The notes under the pieces are model-generated. The model saw only the letters and a program-made list of their open reading frames with translations. It did no database searches and had not been told where the DNA came from. A DNA stretch of 42,056 bases from Rhodanobacter denitrificans (GTDB lineage Bacteria > Pseudomonadota > Gammaproteobacteria > Xanthomonadales > Rhodanobacteraceae): NCBI GenBank assembly GCA_017848855.1, contig JAFIHF010000040.1, positions 1 through 42,056 on the forward strand, given 5' to 3'. This document shows, one piece after another, positions 20,104 to 29,733 of this stretch (position 1 is the first letter of the stretch; each line of letters begins with the position of its first letter). The translations under genes were made by a program, and so were the position numbers.

Positions 20104-22785
20104 ATGCGCCGTCACGTTCGTCCGCTCCTGTTTACCGCGCTGGCCGCCAGCTGCGGCCTGGCCCTCGCCGCCGGCGCCGGGCAGGCGCCCAAGGGCCGCC
20201 TGCCCGGCTGGGCGGTGCCGCAGTCCTACCGGATCGCGTTCAAGGTGGATCCGGCGCAAACCGATTTCTCCGGCGCCACCACGATCAAGGTGAAGCTCAC
20301 CCAGGCTTCCGACCACGTGTGGCTGGACGGCGCCGAGTTGAAGGTGTCGAAGGTGACGGTCACCGACGCCGCGGGCAAGGCGCACGAGGCGAAGTACGTG
20401 GACGCCGATCCCAAGACCGGCGTGGTGCGTGTGGACTTCGGCAGCACGCTGCAGCCCGGCGAGATCACGCTGCAGTTCGAGTACACCGCGCCGCTCAACG
20501 CGCAGCTGCAGGGCCTGTACAAGGTCACCGCCAAGGGCCAGCCCTACGCGATGACGCAGATGGAGCCGATCAGCGCGCGCTTCGCGTTCCCGAGCTTCGA
20601 CGAACCCGGCTTCAAGACGCCGTTCGACATCTCCATCACCCTGCCCGAGAAGGACGTGGCGGTGGCGAACACCCAGCAGGTGAGCGAAAAGCCCGCCGGC
20701 CAGGGCTGGAAGACGGTGACGTTCGCGCAGACCCTGCCGCTGCCCACCTACCTGGTGGCGTTCGCGGTGGGCCCGTGGGACATCACGCCCACCGCGGAAA
20801 TCTCGCCCGACGCTTATCGCAGCAAGCCGCTGCCGCTGCGCGGCATCGCCGCGGCGGGCGAGGCGCAGCGCATGAGCCACGTGATCGCCGAGACCCCGAG
20901 CATCGTGCACGCGTTGGAAAACTACTATGGCTTCGGCTATCCGTGGGACAAGCTCGACGTGCTTGCCGCGCCGGACTTCTCCGCCGGCGCGATGGAGAAC
21001 GCGGGCCTGGTCACCTTCCGCGACTGGCTGCTGCTGCTCGACAAGGATTCGCCGGCGCGCGACGTGCGCGGCTCGTTCAACGTCACCGCGCACGAGCTGG
21101 CCCACCAGTGGACCGGCGACACCGTGACGCTGGCGTGGTGGAACGACATCTGGCTCAACGAGGCCTTCGCCACCTGGATGCAGCAGAAGGTGACGATGGA
21201 AGTGCATCCCGAATACCGCGCCGACCTCGACCGCGTGCGCGGCGCGCAGGGCGCGATGGCGAACGACAGCCTGGTCAGCGCGCGCAAGATCCGCCAGCCG
21301 ATCACCGGCAACGGCGACATCGAGACCGCGTTCGACGGCATCACCTACCAGAAGGGTGCCGCCGTCATCGGCATGTTCGAGAACTACGTGGGCGACAAGA
21401 CCTTCCAGCAGGGCATGCGCGCCTACATCCAGGCGCACAAGTTCGGCAACGCCACCGCGGACGACCTGGTGGGCGCGATCGCCAAGGCGGCAGGCAAGGG
21501 CGAGGCGTTCAAGCACGCGTTCAAGAGCTTCCTCGACCAGAGCGGCGTGCCCTACGTGCAGACCAGGCTGGACTACAGGAACGGCCAGGCCGTGCTGGAA
21601 CTGAAGCAGAGCCGCTACCTGCCGCTCGGCAGCCGTGGCGACGCCGCGCGCGTCTGGGGCGTGCCGGTGTGCGTGCGCTACGGCACCGCCGACGGCAGCA
21701 AGGTCGCCTGCGACATGCTCGACAAGGCCAGCGGTTCGATGGTGCTTGCCGGCGCCAGCCAGCCGACCTGGGTGATGCCGAACGCGAACGCCGCCGGCTA
21801 CTACCGCTTCAGCCTCGACAAGAGCGAGCTGGAGGCGCTGGTGAAGGAAGTCGCCAAGCTCAGCGACGCCGAGCAACTCGCCTATGCCGACGCGATCGGC
21901 GCCAGCTTCCAGCACGGCGATCTCGACGCCGGCCAGGTGCTGGCCGCACTGAAGCCGCTCACCGCGTCCAAGACCAGCCAGGTGTTCACCGCGCCGCTGG
22001 GGCGCGTGGGCTGGATCTACCGCCACGTGGCGAAGACCGATGCCCAGCGCGCGCGCATCGCCGACTGGGTGAAGGCCGCCTACCTGCCGAAGCTCGAAGC
22101 ACTGGGCTACCAGCGCAAGCCGGGTGAATCGGAGGACGACTCCCTGCTGCGCAGCACGCTCGCCGGCGCACTGGCCTTCGACTACAAGCTGCCCGCGGTG
22201 CGCGCCGCGCTGCTCCAGCAGGGCGATGCGGCACTGAAGAAGAAGGCCGATGGCCGCCTCGACCTCGCCGCCGCCAACCCCGACCTGCTCGGCGACGCGC
22301 TGGGCGTGGCGGTGCAGGCGCAAGGCAAGGCCGCGGTCGACGCGCTGATCGCCGAACTGCCGCAGACCAGCGATCCGGCGCTGCGCAACGGCATCCTCGG
22401 CGGCCTCGCCAGCGTCGAGGATCCCGCGCTCGCCGAACAGGTGCGCGACTTCGCGCTGAGCAAGCCGGTCAAGGTGGGCGAGATGGCCGCGCTGCTGCGC
22501 TCGGGCCGCGACACCCTCGCGCAGCGCGACGCGATGTGGACCTGGTTCACCGGCCATTACGCGCAGATCCTCAAGCGCACCGGCAGCTTCGCCGGCGGCC
22601 GCCTGCCGTCGCTGGCCGCGGGCGGCGGCTGCTCCACCGGCGAGGCGCAGCGCGTGCAGGCGTTCTTCCAGCCGCGCGCGAACGACGCCGCCGGCATCGC
22701 GCGCGGCCTGGCGCAGACCACCGAATCGATCGAGCTGTGCGCCGCGCTGCAGGCGAAGCAGGACCCGGCTTCGATCCTGCGTTGA
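20104..22785 (+). CDS. Exported M1-family zinc aminopeptidase
   Basis: An 893-residue peptidase with a signal peptide (MRRHVRPLLFTALAASCGLALAAGAG), hence periplasmic or secreted. M1 hallmarks are the exopeptidase motif GAMEN (from about residue 295) and the zinc site HELAHQ (H330, E331, H334) with E353 in NEAFATWM. The N-terminal beta domain covers about 35-240, the thermolysin-like domain about 240-490, and the C-terminal ERAP1-like helical domain the remainder. Three Cys near the end (GGGCSTGEA, ELCAAL) and VPVCVRYG/KVACDM suggest disulfides. GGGGAA upstream supports the ATG at 20104. It is monocistronic and ends with a strong hairpin. The preferred residue is unknown. Confidence 0.93.
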   Translation: MRRHVRPLLFTALAASCGLALAAGAGQAPKGRLPGWAVPQSYRIAFKVDPAQTDFSGATTIKVKLTQASDHVWLDGAELKVSKVTVTDAAGKAHEAKYVDADPKTGVVRVDFGSTLQPGEITLQFEYTAPLNAQLQGLYKVTAKGQPYAMTQMEPISARFAFPSFDEPGFKTPFDISITLPEKDVAVANTQQVSEKPAGQGWKTVTFAQTLPLPTYLVAFAVGPWDITPTAEISPDAYRSKPLPLRGIAAAGEAQRMSHVIAETPSIVHALENYYGFGYPWDKLDVLAAPDFSAGAMENAGLVTFRDWLLLLDKDSPARDVRGSFNVTAHELAHQWTGDTVTLAWWNDIWLNEAFATWMQQKVTMEVHPEYRADLDRVRGAQGAMANDSLVSARKIRQPITGNGDIETAFDGITYQKGAAVIGMFENYVGDKTFQQGMRAYIQAHKFGNATADDLVGAIAKAAGKGEAFKHAFKSFLDQSGVPYVQTRLDYRNGQAVLELKQSRYLPLGSRGDAARVWGVPVCVRYGTADGSKVACDMLDKASGSMVLAGASQPTWVMPNANAAGYYRFSLDKSELEALVKEVAKLSDAEQLAYADAIGASFQHGDLDAGQVLAALKPLTASKTSQVFTAPLGRVGWIYRHVAKTDAQRARIADWVKAAYLPKLEALGYQRKPGESEDDSLLRSTLAGALAFDYKLPAVRAALLQQGDAALKKKADGRLDLAAANPDLLGDALGVAVQAQGKAAVDALIAELPQTSDPALRNGILGGLASVEDPALAEQVRDFALSKPVKVGEMAALLRSGRDTLAQRDAMWTWFTGHYAQILKRTGSFAGGRLPSLAAGGGCSTGEAQRVQAFFQPRANDAAGIARGLAQTTESIELCAALQAKQDPASILR

Positions 22786-22799
22786 TCGGTTTGCGTTCT

Positions 22800-22839
22800 G
22801 GAAACGACCAGCCCCGCTGCGGCGGGGCTGGTCGTTTCC
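22800..22839 (+). terminator. 18-bp perfect hairpin terminator after the M1 peptidase
   Basis: Left arm 22800-22817 (GGAAACGACCAGCCCCGC), loop TGCG, right arm 22822-22839, perfectly complementary. The right arm ends in CGTTTCC, so the U-rich part is short. It starts 15 bases after the peptidase stop and is nearly symmetrical, so it may work in both directions. Confidence 0.75.
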
Positions 22840-22848
22840 AGCGCTGTT

Positions 22849-22997
22849 GTAGGAGCGCACCCTGTGCGCGAAAGCGGGAAGTGAGTGGAGAGAAGTGAGT
22901 AGATAGAGAAAGCATGCAAGCGGCGCGTTCTGCTCTTCTCTCACTTCTCACTCCTCTTCACTCACTCCTTTCCTTCGCGCACAGGGTGCGCTCCTAC
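22849..22997. repeat. Composite nested palindrome: REP arms around GA/CT arms
   Basis: Outer arms of 23 bases at 22849-22871 (begins GTAGGAGCGCACCC) and 22975-22997 are perfect inverted copies. Nested inside are a purine arm (22877-22899, AGTGAGTGGAGAGAAGTGAG) and a pyrimidine arm (22933-22969) of the same family as 7771-7850. Each outer arm also has its own small palindrome (GCGCACCCTGTGCGC). It fills nearly all the 307-bp gap before the next gene; the remaining 95 bases show only the ribosome site AGGGGGA before 23093. Confidence 0.85.
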
Positions 22998-23092
22998 GGC
23001 AATCCAGGCGATGCCGGCGCAAGCCATGGCCGCAGCCCATGTCGTAGCATGGCCGTCCATTCAACGCACCGACATCGTCTGCAGGGGGACGG

Positions 23093-24034
23093 ATGGCCGA
23101 ATTGGAAATCCAGGCGCTCGCGCTGCAACGCGAGGGCCTGCTCGTCGAGGTCGGCCGGCTGGCCGGCGCCTGCGGCTACACGCTGGTGCGGCAACGCCTG
23201 GTGCAGGATCCGCACGGCAGCCTGCTGACGATGGTGGTGCGCGGCTCGTGGTTCAAAAAGCGTGCGCTGCGTCGCGCGCTGGAGGGCTGCGACCGCCTGG
23301 TCAGCTTCGAGCTGATGCCCAGTGCGGAAGGCGAGCCGCGGCTGCATTTCGCCGCCACGCGCCAGCTCAATGCTCATTATGTGCCGCCGCCGGCACCCGA
23401 GCCTGAGCCGGTCGACGAGCCGGCCGAGGAAATCGTCGCCGCCGTCGTGGCGCCGCCGCCGGTCGAGGTGGCGGCGGTGACGACAACGGAGTCGTTCGAG
23501 GACTTCCTCCCACTCCGCCCGCGCGCACCGTCACCCGCTCCGGTTCCTGTGGAACCGCCACCCGCGCCGTTCGTCGAAGTGGCCGCGCTCGACGCGGATA
23601 CGGCCGCCGTCGAGCAGGCGCTGGCCACGCTGGACCACGACTACCCGCGCATCCTGCCGCGTCTGCTGGCGCTGGACCGCGCCGTCGCCGCGGGCGCGCG
23701 CGAATCCTCGCTGCAACTGGCGGGGCAGCGCGTGGGCGCCTGGCTGTTCGCGCGCGAGTACGCGCTGGACACCGGGCTGGCGCTGGACGCCGCGCTTGCG
23801 TCCATCGGCGCGCCCGCACTGCACGCCTTCGCCGAGATCGAGCTGCAGGGCGGCCAGCTGCATATCCGCCACAGCCCGCTGTGCGCCGAGCACGGCCATT
23901 CCGGCTGCAGCTTCTTCAGCGGTTTCCTCGAAGGCCTGCTGGGCCCGGCCATCGTGCCGGGTCGCCTGTCGATCTTCCCCGTCTGCTGCCGCAGCTGCGG
24001 CGCGGACGAATGCGTGCTGGCGGTGTCGGACTGA
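23093..24034 (+). CDS. Uncharacterised protein with a V4R-like cysteine-rich C-terminal domain
   Basis: A 313-residue soluble protein. Residues 1-100 form an alpha/beta segment (EIQALALQREGLLVEVGRLA, LTMVVRGSWFKKRALRRALE). Residues 101-175 are a Pro/Ala/Glu-rich linker (YVPPPAPEPEPVDEPAEE). The C-terminal part, about 178-313, ends in CSFFSGFLEGLLG followed by CCRSCGADECVLAV, resembling the end of V4R (4-vinyl reductase, ligand-sensing) domains. Six Cys cluster at 264, 272, 298, 299, 302 and 307, suggesting a metal or redox site. AGGGGGA gives a strong ribosome site. It precedes the giant membrane protein gene by 67 bp on the same strand. The V4R assignment is by motif resemblance only. Confidence 0.75.
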   Translation: MAELEIQALALQREGLLVEVGRLAGACGYTLVRQRLVQDPHGSLLTMVVRGSWFKKRALRRALEGCDRLVSFELMPSAEGEPRLHFAATRQLNAHYVPPPAPEPEPVDEPAEEIVAAVVAPPPVEVAAVTTTESFEDFLPLRPRAPSPAPVPVEPPPAPFVEVAALDADTAAVEQALATLDHDYPRILPRLLALDRAVAAGARESSLQLAGQRVGAWLFAREYALDTGLALDAALASIGAPALHAFAEIELQGGQLHIRHSPLCAEHGHSGCSFFSGFLEGLLGPAIVPGRLSIFPVCCRSCGADECVLAVSD

Positions 24035-24101
24035 TTCCGGACGGCGCCAGCGCCGTGTTCTACTTGTCCCAGCCGGCCACGACGCACACAGGGAGATGCG
24101 C

Positions 24102-27100
24102 ATGCTTGCTCGACTGATCGCACTGCTGGGTCTGTGCCTGCTGCTGGCCGCGCCGTTGCCGGCGCAGGACGTGCCGCCGTCCCTGCGCGACTGGCAGGGC
24201 TGGGTGCTGCACGACGTGCCGCAGCATGCCTGCCCGTTCCTCGCCAACCAGTCGCCGAACGCGGGCAGCTACCAGTGCGCGTGGCCCGGCCGCCTGAGCC
24301 TCGCCGCGAACGCGGACGGCGGCCGCTTCAGCCTGGACGTGCACGTGGACGCGCCGAGCTGGGTGGTGTTGCCCGGCGACGCGCGGGCCTGGCCGCAGGC
24401 GGTGACCGCGAACGACCAGCCGACCGTGGTGCTGCAGCACGAGGGTCAGCCGATGCTGTGGCTGCAGCCCGGCGACTACCAGTTGCGCGGCACGCTGCCG
24501 TGGGCGACGCGGCCCGCGCGCCTGCGCGTGCCCGCGGCGATCGGCCTGGTCGCGCTCAGCGTGGACGGCGCGGCGGTGACACGCATCGAACACAACGGCG
24601 GCGAACTCACCCTGGGCGAAGCCGCCGCCGCGCAGCGCGCCGCCGATGCCTTGTCGCTGCGCGTGTACCGCCGGCTCGAAGACGGCCTGCCGGCCACGCT
24701 GCAGACGCGGCTGCAATTCGACGTGGCCGGCAGCGCGCGCGAGGCGCTGCTGGGGCCGGTGCTGCCCGCGGGTTTCGTCGCCACCGCGCTGTCCGGCGAC
24801 CTGCCGGTGCGGCTGGAGAACGACGGCCGCCTGCGCGTGCAACTGCGGCCGGGGCAGTGGAGCGTGACGCTCGCCGCGCGCGCCACCGCGCCGCTGGCGA
24901 AAGTGGCGCTGAAACTGCCGGCAGCGCCGTGGCCGCGGCAGGAAGTGTGGAGCTACCGCGACGATCCCGCGCTGCGCGGCAGCCGCGCGGAAGGGCAGGC
25001 GGTCGACGCGGCGCAGGCCGGCGTGCCGGACGAATGGAGCGAACTGCCGGCGTTCGCGCTGGACGACGGCAGCGGCCTCGCGATTGCCGCGGGCAACCGC
25101 GGCGACGAAGGCGGCAAGGGCGACCAGCTGCATCTGCAGCGCGAACTGTGGCTGGATTTCGACGGCCGCGGCCTGCGCGCGGCCGACCACCTGACGGGCG
25201 AGCTGCGCCATCGCCAGCGGCTGGACGTGACCGCGCCGTGGCAGCTGCAGCGCGCCAGCCAGGACGAGTCGCCGCTGCTGATCAGCAAGGGCAGCGACGG
25301 CCGCAGCGGCGTCGAGCTGCGCACGCGGCAACTCGATCTCGCGGCAGGCCTGCGCCTGCCCGCGCACGGCGGCGCGATCCCCAGTTCCGGCTGGCAACTG
25401 CCGCTGGAAGACATCGACGCCCGCCTGCACCTGCCCTACGGCTACCGCCTGCTCGCGGCGCCCGGCGCGGATCGCGCGCCCGATACCTGGGTGGCGCAAT
25501 GGAGCCTGCTCGACCTGTTCGTGCTGGCCCTGGTCGCGCTGCTCGCCGGGCGCCTGCTCGGCTGGCGCTGGGCGCTGCTGGCGGCGCTCTACCTCGCGCT
25601 GGGCCGGCACGAGCACGGCGCGCCGCTGTGGACGCTGGCCGTGGTGCTGGTGCTGGCACTGCTGCTGCGCGCCTTGCCGGAAGGGCGCTTGCGCACGGCG
25701 GTACGCGCGAGCGCGCTGGCGGTATTCGCGCTGGCGGTGTTGTGGAGCCTGCCGTTCGCCGCGCGCGAGTTGCAGTACGCACTGCATCCGCAGCTGGAGG
25801 GCGGGCAGATCGTGCGAGTGCAGTTTGCCGATGCGATGCAAAGCCCGGGGCTCAAGCAGGAAGTGCGGCCCCAGGCAGAAGCGGTTTCCAACAATGCCGC
25901 GCCGCCGCCACCGCCCGCGCCACCTGCACCGCCTGCGGGACTGCCGTCGGTGTCGGAACTTGCGGCCCCGGCGCCACCGGCGCCGCGCATGAGCGCCAAG
26001 ACGGAAGCGCTTTCCTCCGTCACCGTGACCGGCGCCGCGCTGCCAAGCCCGGCGGTCAGCGGCTTCGACAGCCGCAGCGTGATCCAGGCCGGCGCGGGCA
26101 CGCCGGGCTGGGACCAGGGCAACGACTACCGCCTCGGCTGGTCCGGCCCGGTGAGTAGCGAGCAGACCACGCGCCTGCTGATCGCGCCGCGCTGGCTGGT
26201 GCGCCTGCTGCGCGTGGCGATGGTCGCCTTGCTGGCGGCGCTGCTGGCGAAGCTGCTCGCCAGCCTGCGCCCATGGCGCCTGTCCTGGCCTGCCGTACGC
26301 GGCGCCAACATCACGAGTGCGCTGCTGCTGGCCATCGCGCTGCTGCCGGCGCTTTCGCATGCGCAGAACCTGCCCGACCAGGCGCTGCTGGAGCAGCTGA
26401 GGACACGTCTCACCGAAGCGCCGAAATGCGCGCCCGCTTGCGCCACGGTGGCGCAGGCGCAACTGCAGGCCGGCGGCGACACGCTGGACCTCGCGTTGGA
26501 AGTGCACGCTGGCGCCAGCGTGGCCTTGCCCTTGCCGCAGCCCGACGATGCGCTGCAACTGCTCGATGCCAGCGTGGATGGCCATGCGGCCGCGCTGGTG
26601 CGCCGCGACAGGCAGACGCTGCTGCGCCTGGATCGTGGCGTGCATCGGCTTGCGCTGCATTACCGCATCGGCGCGGCGGACAGCGCGAATCTGCGCTTCG
26701 CACTGCCGCCGCAGCGCGTGGCGTTCAGCGGATCGGGCTGGTCGCTGGACGGCGTGGACGATGGCCGCCTGCTCGGCGACAGCCTCGCCCTGCAGCGTGT
26801 GCGCGCCGCCGGCGACGGCAGCCAGCCCGCGGCGGCGCAGGACTTCCCGCCCTACGTGCGGCTGACCCGCCGCCTGCTGCTGGGCGTGGACTGGCACGTG
26901 GAGAACACGGTCGAGCGCATCGCGCCGGAGCAGGGCGGTTTCAGCCTCGGTCTGCCGCTGCTGCCGGGCGAACATCCGCTGGGCGATGGCGCCGTGGTGA
27001 AGGACGGCCGCCTCAACGTCACCTTCAATGCGGGCGTGCGCAGCGTGCGCTGGACGAGCCGGCTGGACCACGCGGCGAAGCTTGCGCTCACGGTGCCGGC

Positions 27101-28229
27101 GCTGGGCGAGCGCGCCGAAGTGTGGGAGGTCGACGCCGCGCCGATGTGGCATGTGGACGCGCAGGGCGTGCCGACCAGCGCCAGCGACGCGGGCCTGCGC
27201 TTCCAGCCGCTGCCGGGCGAAACCCTGCAGCTCGCCTTCGCCCAGCCGGCGGCCGTCGACGGCGGCAGCCTCGCCTTCGACGCGGTGGGCGTGCAGAGCG
27301 CGGTGGGCGAACGCGCCACCGAGACCACGCTCTCGCTCAAGGCGCGCAGCACGCGCGGCGGCGAACACGCGATCGTGCTGCCGGCCGGCGCCGAGCTGCT
27401 GGAGGCGAGCCGCGACGACGAGCCGGTGAACCTCGCCGTGCGCAACGGCAAGCTCGGCCTGCCGCTGCTGCCCGGCGAGCACGACTACCGCGTGCGCCTG
27501 CGCGAACCGCACGGCATCGCCGCGCGCACGCGCACGCCGGCGTTCGCGCTGGATGCGCCGGCGGCGAACATCGGCAGCGAACTCGACCTGCCGCAGGATC
27601 GCTGGGTGCTGTGGACCTGGGGGCCGACCACCGGCCCGGCCGTGCTGTACTGGTCGCAACTGGCGGTGCTGCTGCTCGCCGCCTGGCTGCTGGCCAGGTA
27701 CGCGCCCACGCCGCTGCGCTTCCGCCACTGGCTGCTGCTGGGGCTGGGCTTCTCCGCGTTCGCGTGGGGCGCGTATGCGCTGGTGGTGGCGTGGCTGATC
27801 CTGGTTGGCCTGCGCGCGCGCTGGTCGCCGCCGGAACGCGCGCGCGGATTCAATCTCGCGCAGCTCGGCCTCGCGCTGCTCACCGTGCTGGCGTTGCTCG
27901 TGCTGATCGCCGCGGTGCCCAAGGGCCTGCTCGGCGTGCCCGACATGCACATGGCCGGCAACGGTTCCGACGCCTGGCAGCTGCGCTGGTTCGCCGACCA
28001 GAGCGCGGGCGTGCTGCCCACGGCCGGCGTGCTCAGCGTGTCGCTGTGGTGGTACAAGCTGGCCATGCTGGCCTGGGCGCTGTGGCTGGCGTTTGCGCTG
28101 ATCGGCTGGCTGCAATGGGCGTTCAGTGCGTGGACGCACGGCGGTTACTGGCATCGGCGCGAGCCGAAGCCGGCAACGGCGCCGCCACCGCCGTTGCCGT
28201 CCGCACCGGAGAAGTCGCCGCGTGGCTGA
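24102..28229 (+). CDS. Giant exported membrane protein with apparent internal duplication, function unknown
   Basis: A 1375-residue protein I do not recognise by name. Module 1: signal peptide ([19 protein letters not shown]), a beta-rich periplasmic region to about 465, and a helix bundle about 466-553 ([20 protein letters not shown]). A Pro/Ala linker (about 596-630) and the phrase [20 protein letters not shown] follow. Module 2: a helix near 700, a second signal-like segment ([17 protein letters not shown], about 740-755), another beta-rich region, then helices near 1180-1245, 1265 and 1310-1340. The modules align in places: [19 protein letters not shown] with [19 protein letters not shown], and the [10 protein letters not shown] region with [10 protein letters not shown]. 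The ATG at 24102 is 6 bases from AGGGAG. prmC overlaps its stop. Confidence 0.88.
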   Translation: MLARLIALLGLCLLLAAPLPAQDVPPSLRDWQGWVLHDVPQHACPFLANQSPNAGSYQCAWPGRLSLAANADGGRFSLDVHVDAPSWVVLPGDARAWPQAVTANDQPTVVLQHEGQPMLWLQPGDYQLRGTLPWATRPARLRVPAAIGLVALSVDGAAVTRIEHNGGELTLGEAAAAQRAADALSLRVYRRLEDGLPATLQTRLQFDVAGSAREALLGPVLPAGFVATALSGDLPVRLENDGRLRVQLRPGQWSVTLAARATAPLAKVALKLPAAPWPRQEVWSYRDDPALRGSRAEGQAVDAAQAGVPDEWSELPAFALDDGSGLAIAAGNRGDEGGKGDQLHLQRELWLDFDGRGLRAADHLTGELRHRQRLDVTAPWQLQRASQDESPLLISKGSDGRSGVELRTRQLDLAAGLRLPAHGGAIPSSGWQLPLEDIDARLHLPYGYRLLAAPGADRAPDTWVAQWSLLDLFVLALVALLAGRLLGWRWALLAALYLALGRHEHGAPLWTLAVVLVLALLLRALPEGRLRTAVRASALAVFALAVLWSLPFAARELQYALHPQLEGGQIVRVQFADAMQSPGLKQEVRPQAEAVSNNAAPPPPPAPPAPPAGLPSVSELAAPAPPAPRMSAKTEALSSVTVTGAALPSPAVSGFDSRSVIQAGAGTPGWDQGNDYRLGWSGPVSSEQTTRLLIAPRWLVRLLRVAMVALLAALLAKLLASLRPWRLSWPAVRGANITSALLLAIALLPALSHAQNLPDQALLEQLRTRLTEAPKCAPACATVAQAQLQAGGDTLDLALEVHAGASVALPLPQPDDALQLLDASVDGHAAALVRRDRQTLLRLDRGVHRLALHYRIGAADSANLRFALPPQRVAFSGSGWSLDGVDDGRLLGDSLALQRVRAAGDGSQPAAAQDFPPYVRLTRRLLLGVDWHVENTVERIAPEQGGFSLGLPLLPGEHPLGDGAVVKDGRLNVTFNAGVRSVRWTSRLDHAAKLALTVPALGERAEVWEVDAAPMWHVDAQGVPTSASDAGLRFQPLPGETLQLAFAQPAAVDGGSLAFDAVGVQSAVGERATETTLSLKARSTRGGEHAIVLPAGAELLEASRDDEPVNLAVRNGKLGLPLLPGEHDYRVRLREPHGIAARTRTPAFALDAPAANIGSELDLPQDRWVLWTWGPTTGPAVLYWSQLAVLLLAAWLLARYAPTPLRFRHWLLLGLGFSAFAWGAYALVVAWLILVGLRARWSPPERARGFNLAQLGLALLTVLALLVLIAAVPKGLLGVPDMHMAGNGSDAWQLRWFADQSAGVLPTAGVLSVSLWWYKLAMLAWALWLAFALIGWLQWAFSAWTHGGYWHRREPKPATAPPPPLPSAPEKSPRG

Positions 28230-29049
28230 CGTGCGTACCCTGCTGGCCGCCGCCACGTCGCGCCTCGGCGACCGCGTCGATGCCGAAGCCCTGCTGCTGC
28301 ACGTGCTCGGCCAGCCGCGCAGCTGGCTGTTCGCGCATGCCGACGACGTGTTGGATACGGACGTCCAGACGGCTTTCGAGGCCCTGGTCGCGCGCCGCAT
28401 GGCCGGCGAGCCGGTGGCCTACCTCATCGGCCGCCGCGGCTTCTGGACGCTGGAGCTGGAAGTGACGCCGGCCACGCTGATCCCGCGCCCGGAAACCGAG
28501 CTGCTGGTGGAGCTGGCGCTGGAGCGCCTGCCGCGCGATGCGGCGGCCAGTGTGGCCGACCTCGGCACCGGCAGCGGCGCGATCGCGCTGGCGATCGCCA
28601 GCGAACGTCCGCACGTGCGCGTCCTCGCCACGGATGCGAGCGCGGATGCGCTCGCGGTGGCGCGCCACAACGCGCAGCGGCTGGGCATCGGCAACGTGCG
28701 CTTCGCGCAGGGTGATTGGCTGGCACCGCTGGCGGGCGAACGTTTTGCGCTGATCGTGTCCAACCCGCCCTACATCGAGGCGGCCGATCCGCACCTCGCC
28801 CAGGGCGACCTGCGCTACGAGCCGGCCGCGGCGCTGGCCTCCGGCGCCGACGGCCTCGACGCCATCCGCCGCATCGTCGCCGACGCGCCAGCGCACCTCG
28901 ACGCCGGCGGCTGGCTGCTGTTCGAACACGGCTGGAACCAGGGCGACGCCGCCCGCGCGCTGCTGCGCGCCGCGGGCTACGCGCAGGTGTTCACCGCGCA
29001 GGACCTGGAGGCGCGCGACCGGGTGAGCGGCGGAGCGATGAGCCGGTAA
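28222..29049 (+). CDS. prmC: Release factor glutamine methyltransferase PrmC
   Basis: A 275-residue SAM-dependent enzyme that methylates the GGQ glutamine of release factors RF1 and RF2. The N-terminal helical domain (about 1-75) is followed by the Rossmann methyltransferase domain with [14 protein letters not shown] (about 113-126) and the catalytic NPPY (181-184). RPETELLVE and [16 protein letters not shown] are family blocks. The start is a GTG at 28222, 7 bases after GGAGAAG and overlapping the stop of the giant gene by 8 bases. The open frame upstream is a shadow. In many proteobacteria prmC follows prfA; here it follows an unrelated membrane protein gene. Confidence 0.94.
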   Translation: MADVRTLLAAATSRLGDRVDAEALLLHVLGQPRSWLFAHADDVLDTDVQTAFEALVARRMAGEPVAYLIGRRGFWTLELEVTPATLIPRPETELLVELALERLPRDAAASVADLGTGSGAIALAIASERPHVRVLATDASADALAVARHNAQRLGIGNVRFAQGDWLAPLAGERFALIVSNPPYIEAADPHLAQGDLRYEPAAALASGADGLDAIRRIVADAPAHLDAGGWLLFEHGWNQGDAARALLRAAGYAQVFTAQDLEARDRVSGGAMSR

Positions 29050-29059
29050 GCCGCCATGT

Positions 29060-29359
29060 TCAGCGGTAGTCGTCTTCGCGCTGGTGGCGCACGGCGAGGA
29101 TGGTCACGACGTGGTCGCCCTCGATTTCGTACAGCGCCACGTAGCCCGATGCGCCGAACGACACCAGCAGTTCGCGCAGGAAGGGGTTGTCCGGATCGGC
29201 CTTGCGGCAGGTGAAGGGGAACGCCCGCAGCAACTCGACGCCCTTGTCGATGGCCGCGAGCGCTCGCTGTGCGGCGGCTGGATCCTGCTCCAGCAGGAAG
29301 CCGTAGAGACGCAGGAGGTCGTCGCGAGCCGCCCGTGTGTAGCGGACGCGCCAGCTCAC
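29060..29359 (-). CDS. RelE/ParE-family toxin
   Basis: A 99-residue protein with the ParE/RelE fold pattern: N-terminal strand and helices WRVRYTRAARDDLLRLYGFLLEQDPAAAQRALAAIDKG, then LLRAFPFTCRKADP, LRELLVSFGASGYVALYEIE and the closing strand HVVTILAVRHQREDDYR. ParE toxins inhibit DNA gyrase whereas RelE toxins cleave mRNA; the sequence, with an R-rich C-terminal RHQRED, is more ParE-like. It starts at a GTG (29359) overlapping the antitoxin stop as GTGA, the classical coupled toxin-antitoxin arrangement. It converges on prmC with only 10 bp between the stops. Confidence 0.87.
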   Translation of the reverse strand: MSWRVRYTRAARDDLLRLYGFLLEQDPAAAQRALAAIDKGVELLRAFPFTCRKADPDNPFLRELLVSFGASGYVALYEIEGDHVVTILAVRHQREDDYR

Positions 29360-29625
29360 CGCTTGGCCTTGCGGGCCTTGACCAGCATGCCGCGCAGTTC
29401 GGCGTGCACCGCGTCGGCCTCGAAATACTCACCCGTCTTGCGCGCCTCCGCGCGCGAAGCGAGGCCGCGTGCGAGGAACTCGCGCTGCAACTGGCGCCGT
29501 GCCACCTCGTCGCGCAACGACTGCTCCATGAAGCTGGACAGGCTCTCGCCTTCGTGCAGCACGGCTTCGGCGGCTTCGCGCAGTGCGGGATCGACCCGCA
29601 GCGATGGCATGGTGGCGGTTTTCAT
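29356..29625 (-). CDS. Ribbon-helix-helix-type antitoxin
   Basis: An 89-residue partner of the ParE-like toxin. The N-terminal part, MPSLRVDPALREAAEAVLHE followed by GESLSSFMEQSLRDEVARRQ, has the strand-helix-helix pattern of RHH DNA-binding antitoxins. The C-terminal basic tail (HAELRGMLVKARKAKR) would wrap the toxin. It resembles the YlcI/YnfO or ParD-like group; I cannot separate these by eye. The ATG at 29625 (MKTATMPS) is preferred over the longer open frame from 29658. The gene pair should be autoregulated from the 108-bp gap before dxs. Confidence 0.82.
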   Translation of the reverse strand: MKTATMPSLRVDPALREAAEAVLHEGESLSSFMEQSLRDEVARRQLQREFLARGLASRAEARKTGEYFEADAVHAELRGMLVKARKAKR

Positions 29626-29733
29626 GGCGGCGCCCGGTGCGTTGCAGTTGCAACGCAAAGCCTAGCACACTGTCGCGACGATGGCCTGAGTCGGCATGGC
29701 AAGGCGGCCGCGTGGCCGCCCGTGGTCAGGTGT

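Noticed and set aside
20032-22944. Long minus-strand open frame opposite the M1 aminopeptidase
   Set aside because: It is a low-complexity shadow, while the plus strand has the full GAMEN and HExxH motifs.
24060-28400. Open frame of about 1446 codons on the minus strand opposite the giant membrane protein gene
   Set aside because: Its translation is Arg/Gln/His/Ala-rich with no domain-like pattern, and such antisense frames arise from the strong GC bias at third codon positions. The plus-strand frame has a signal peptide, membrane helices and a ribosome site.
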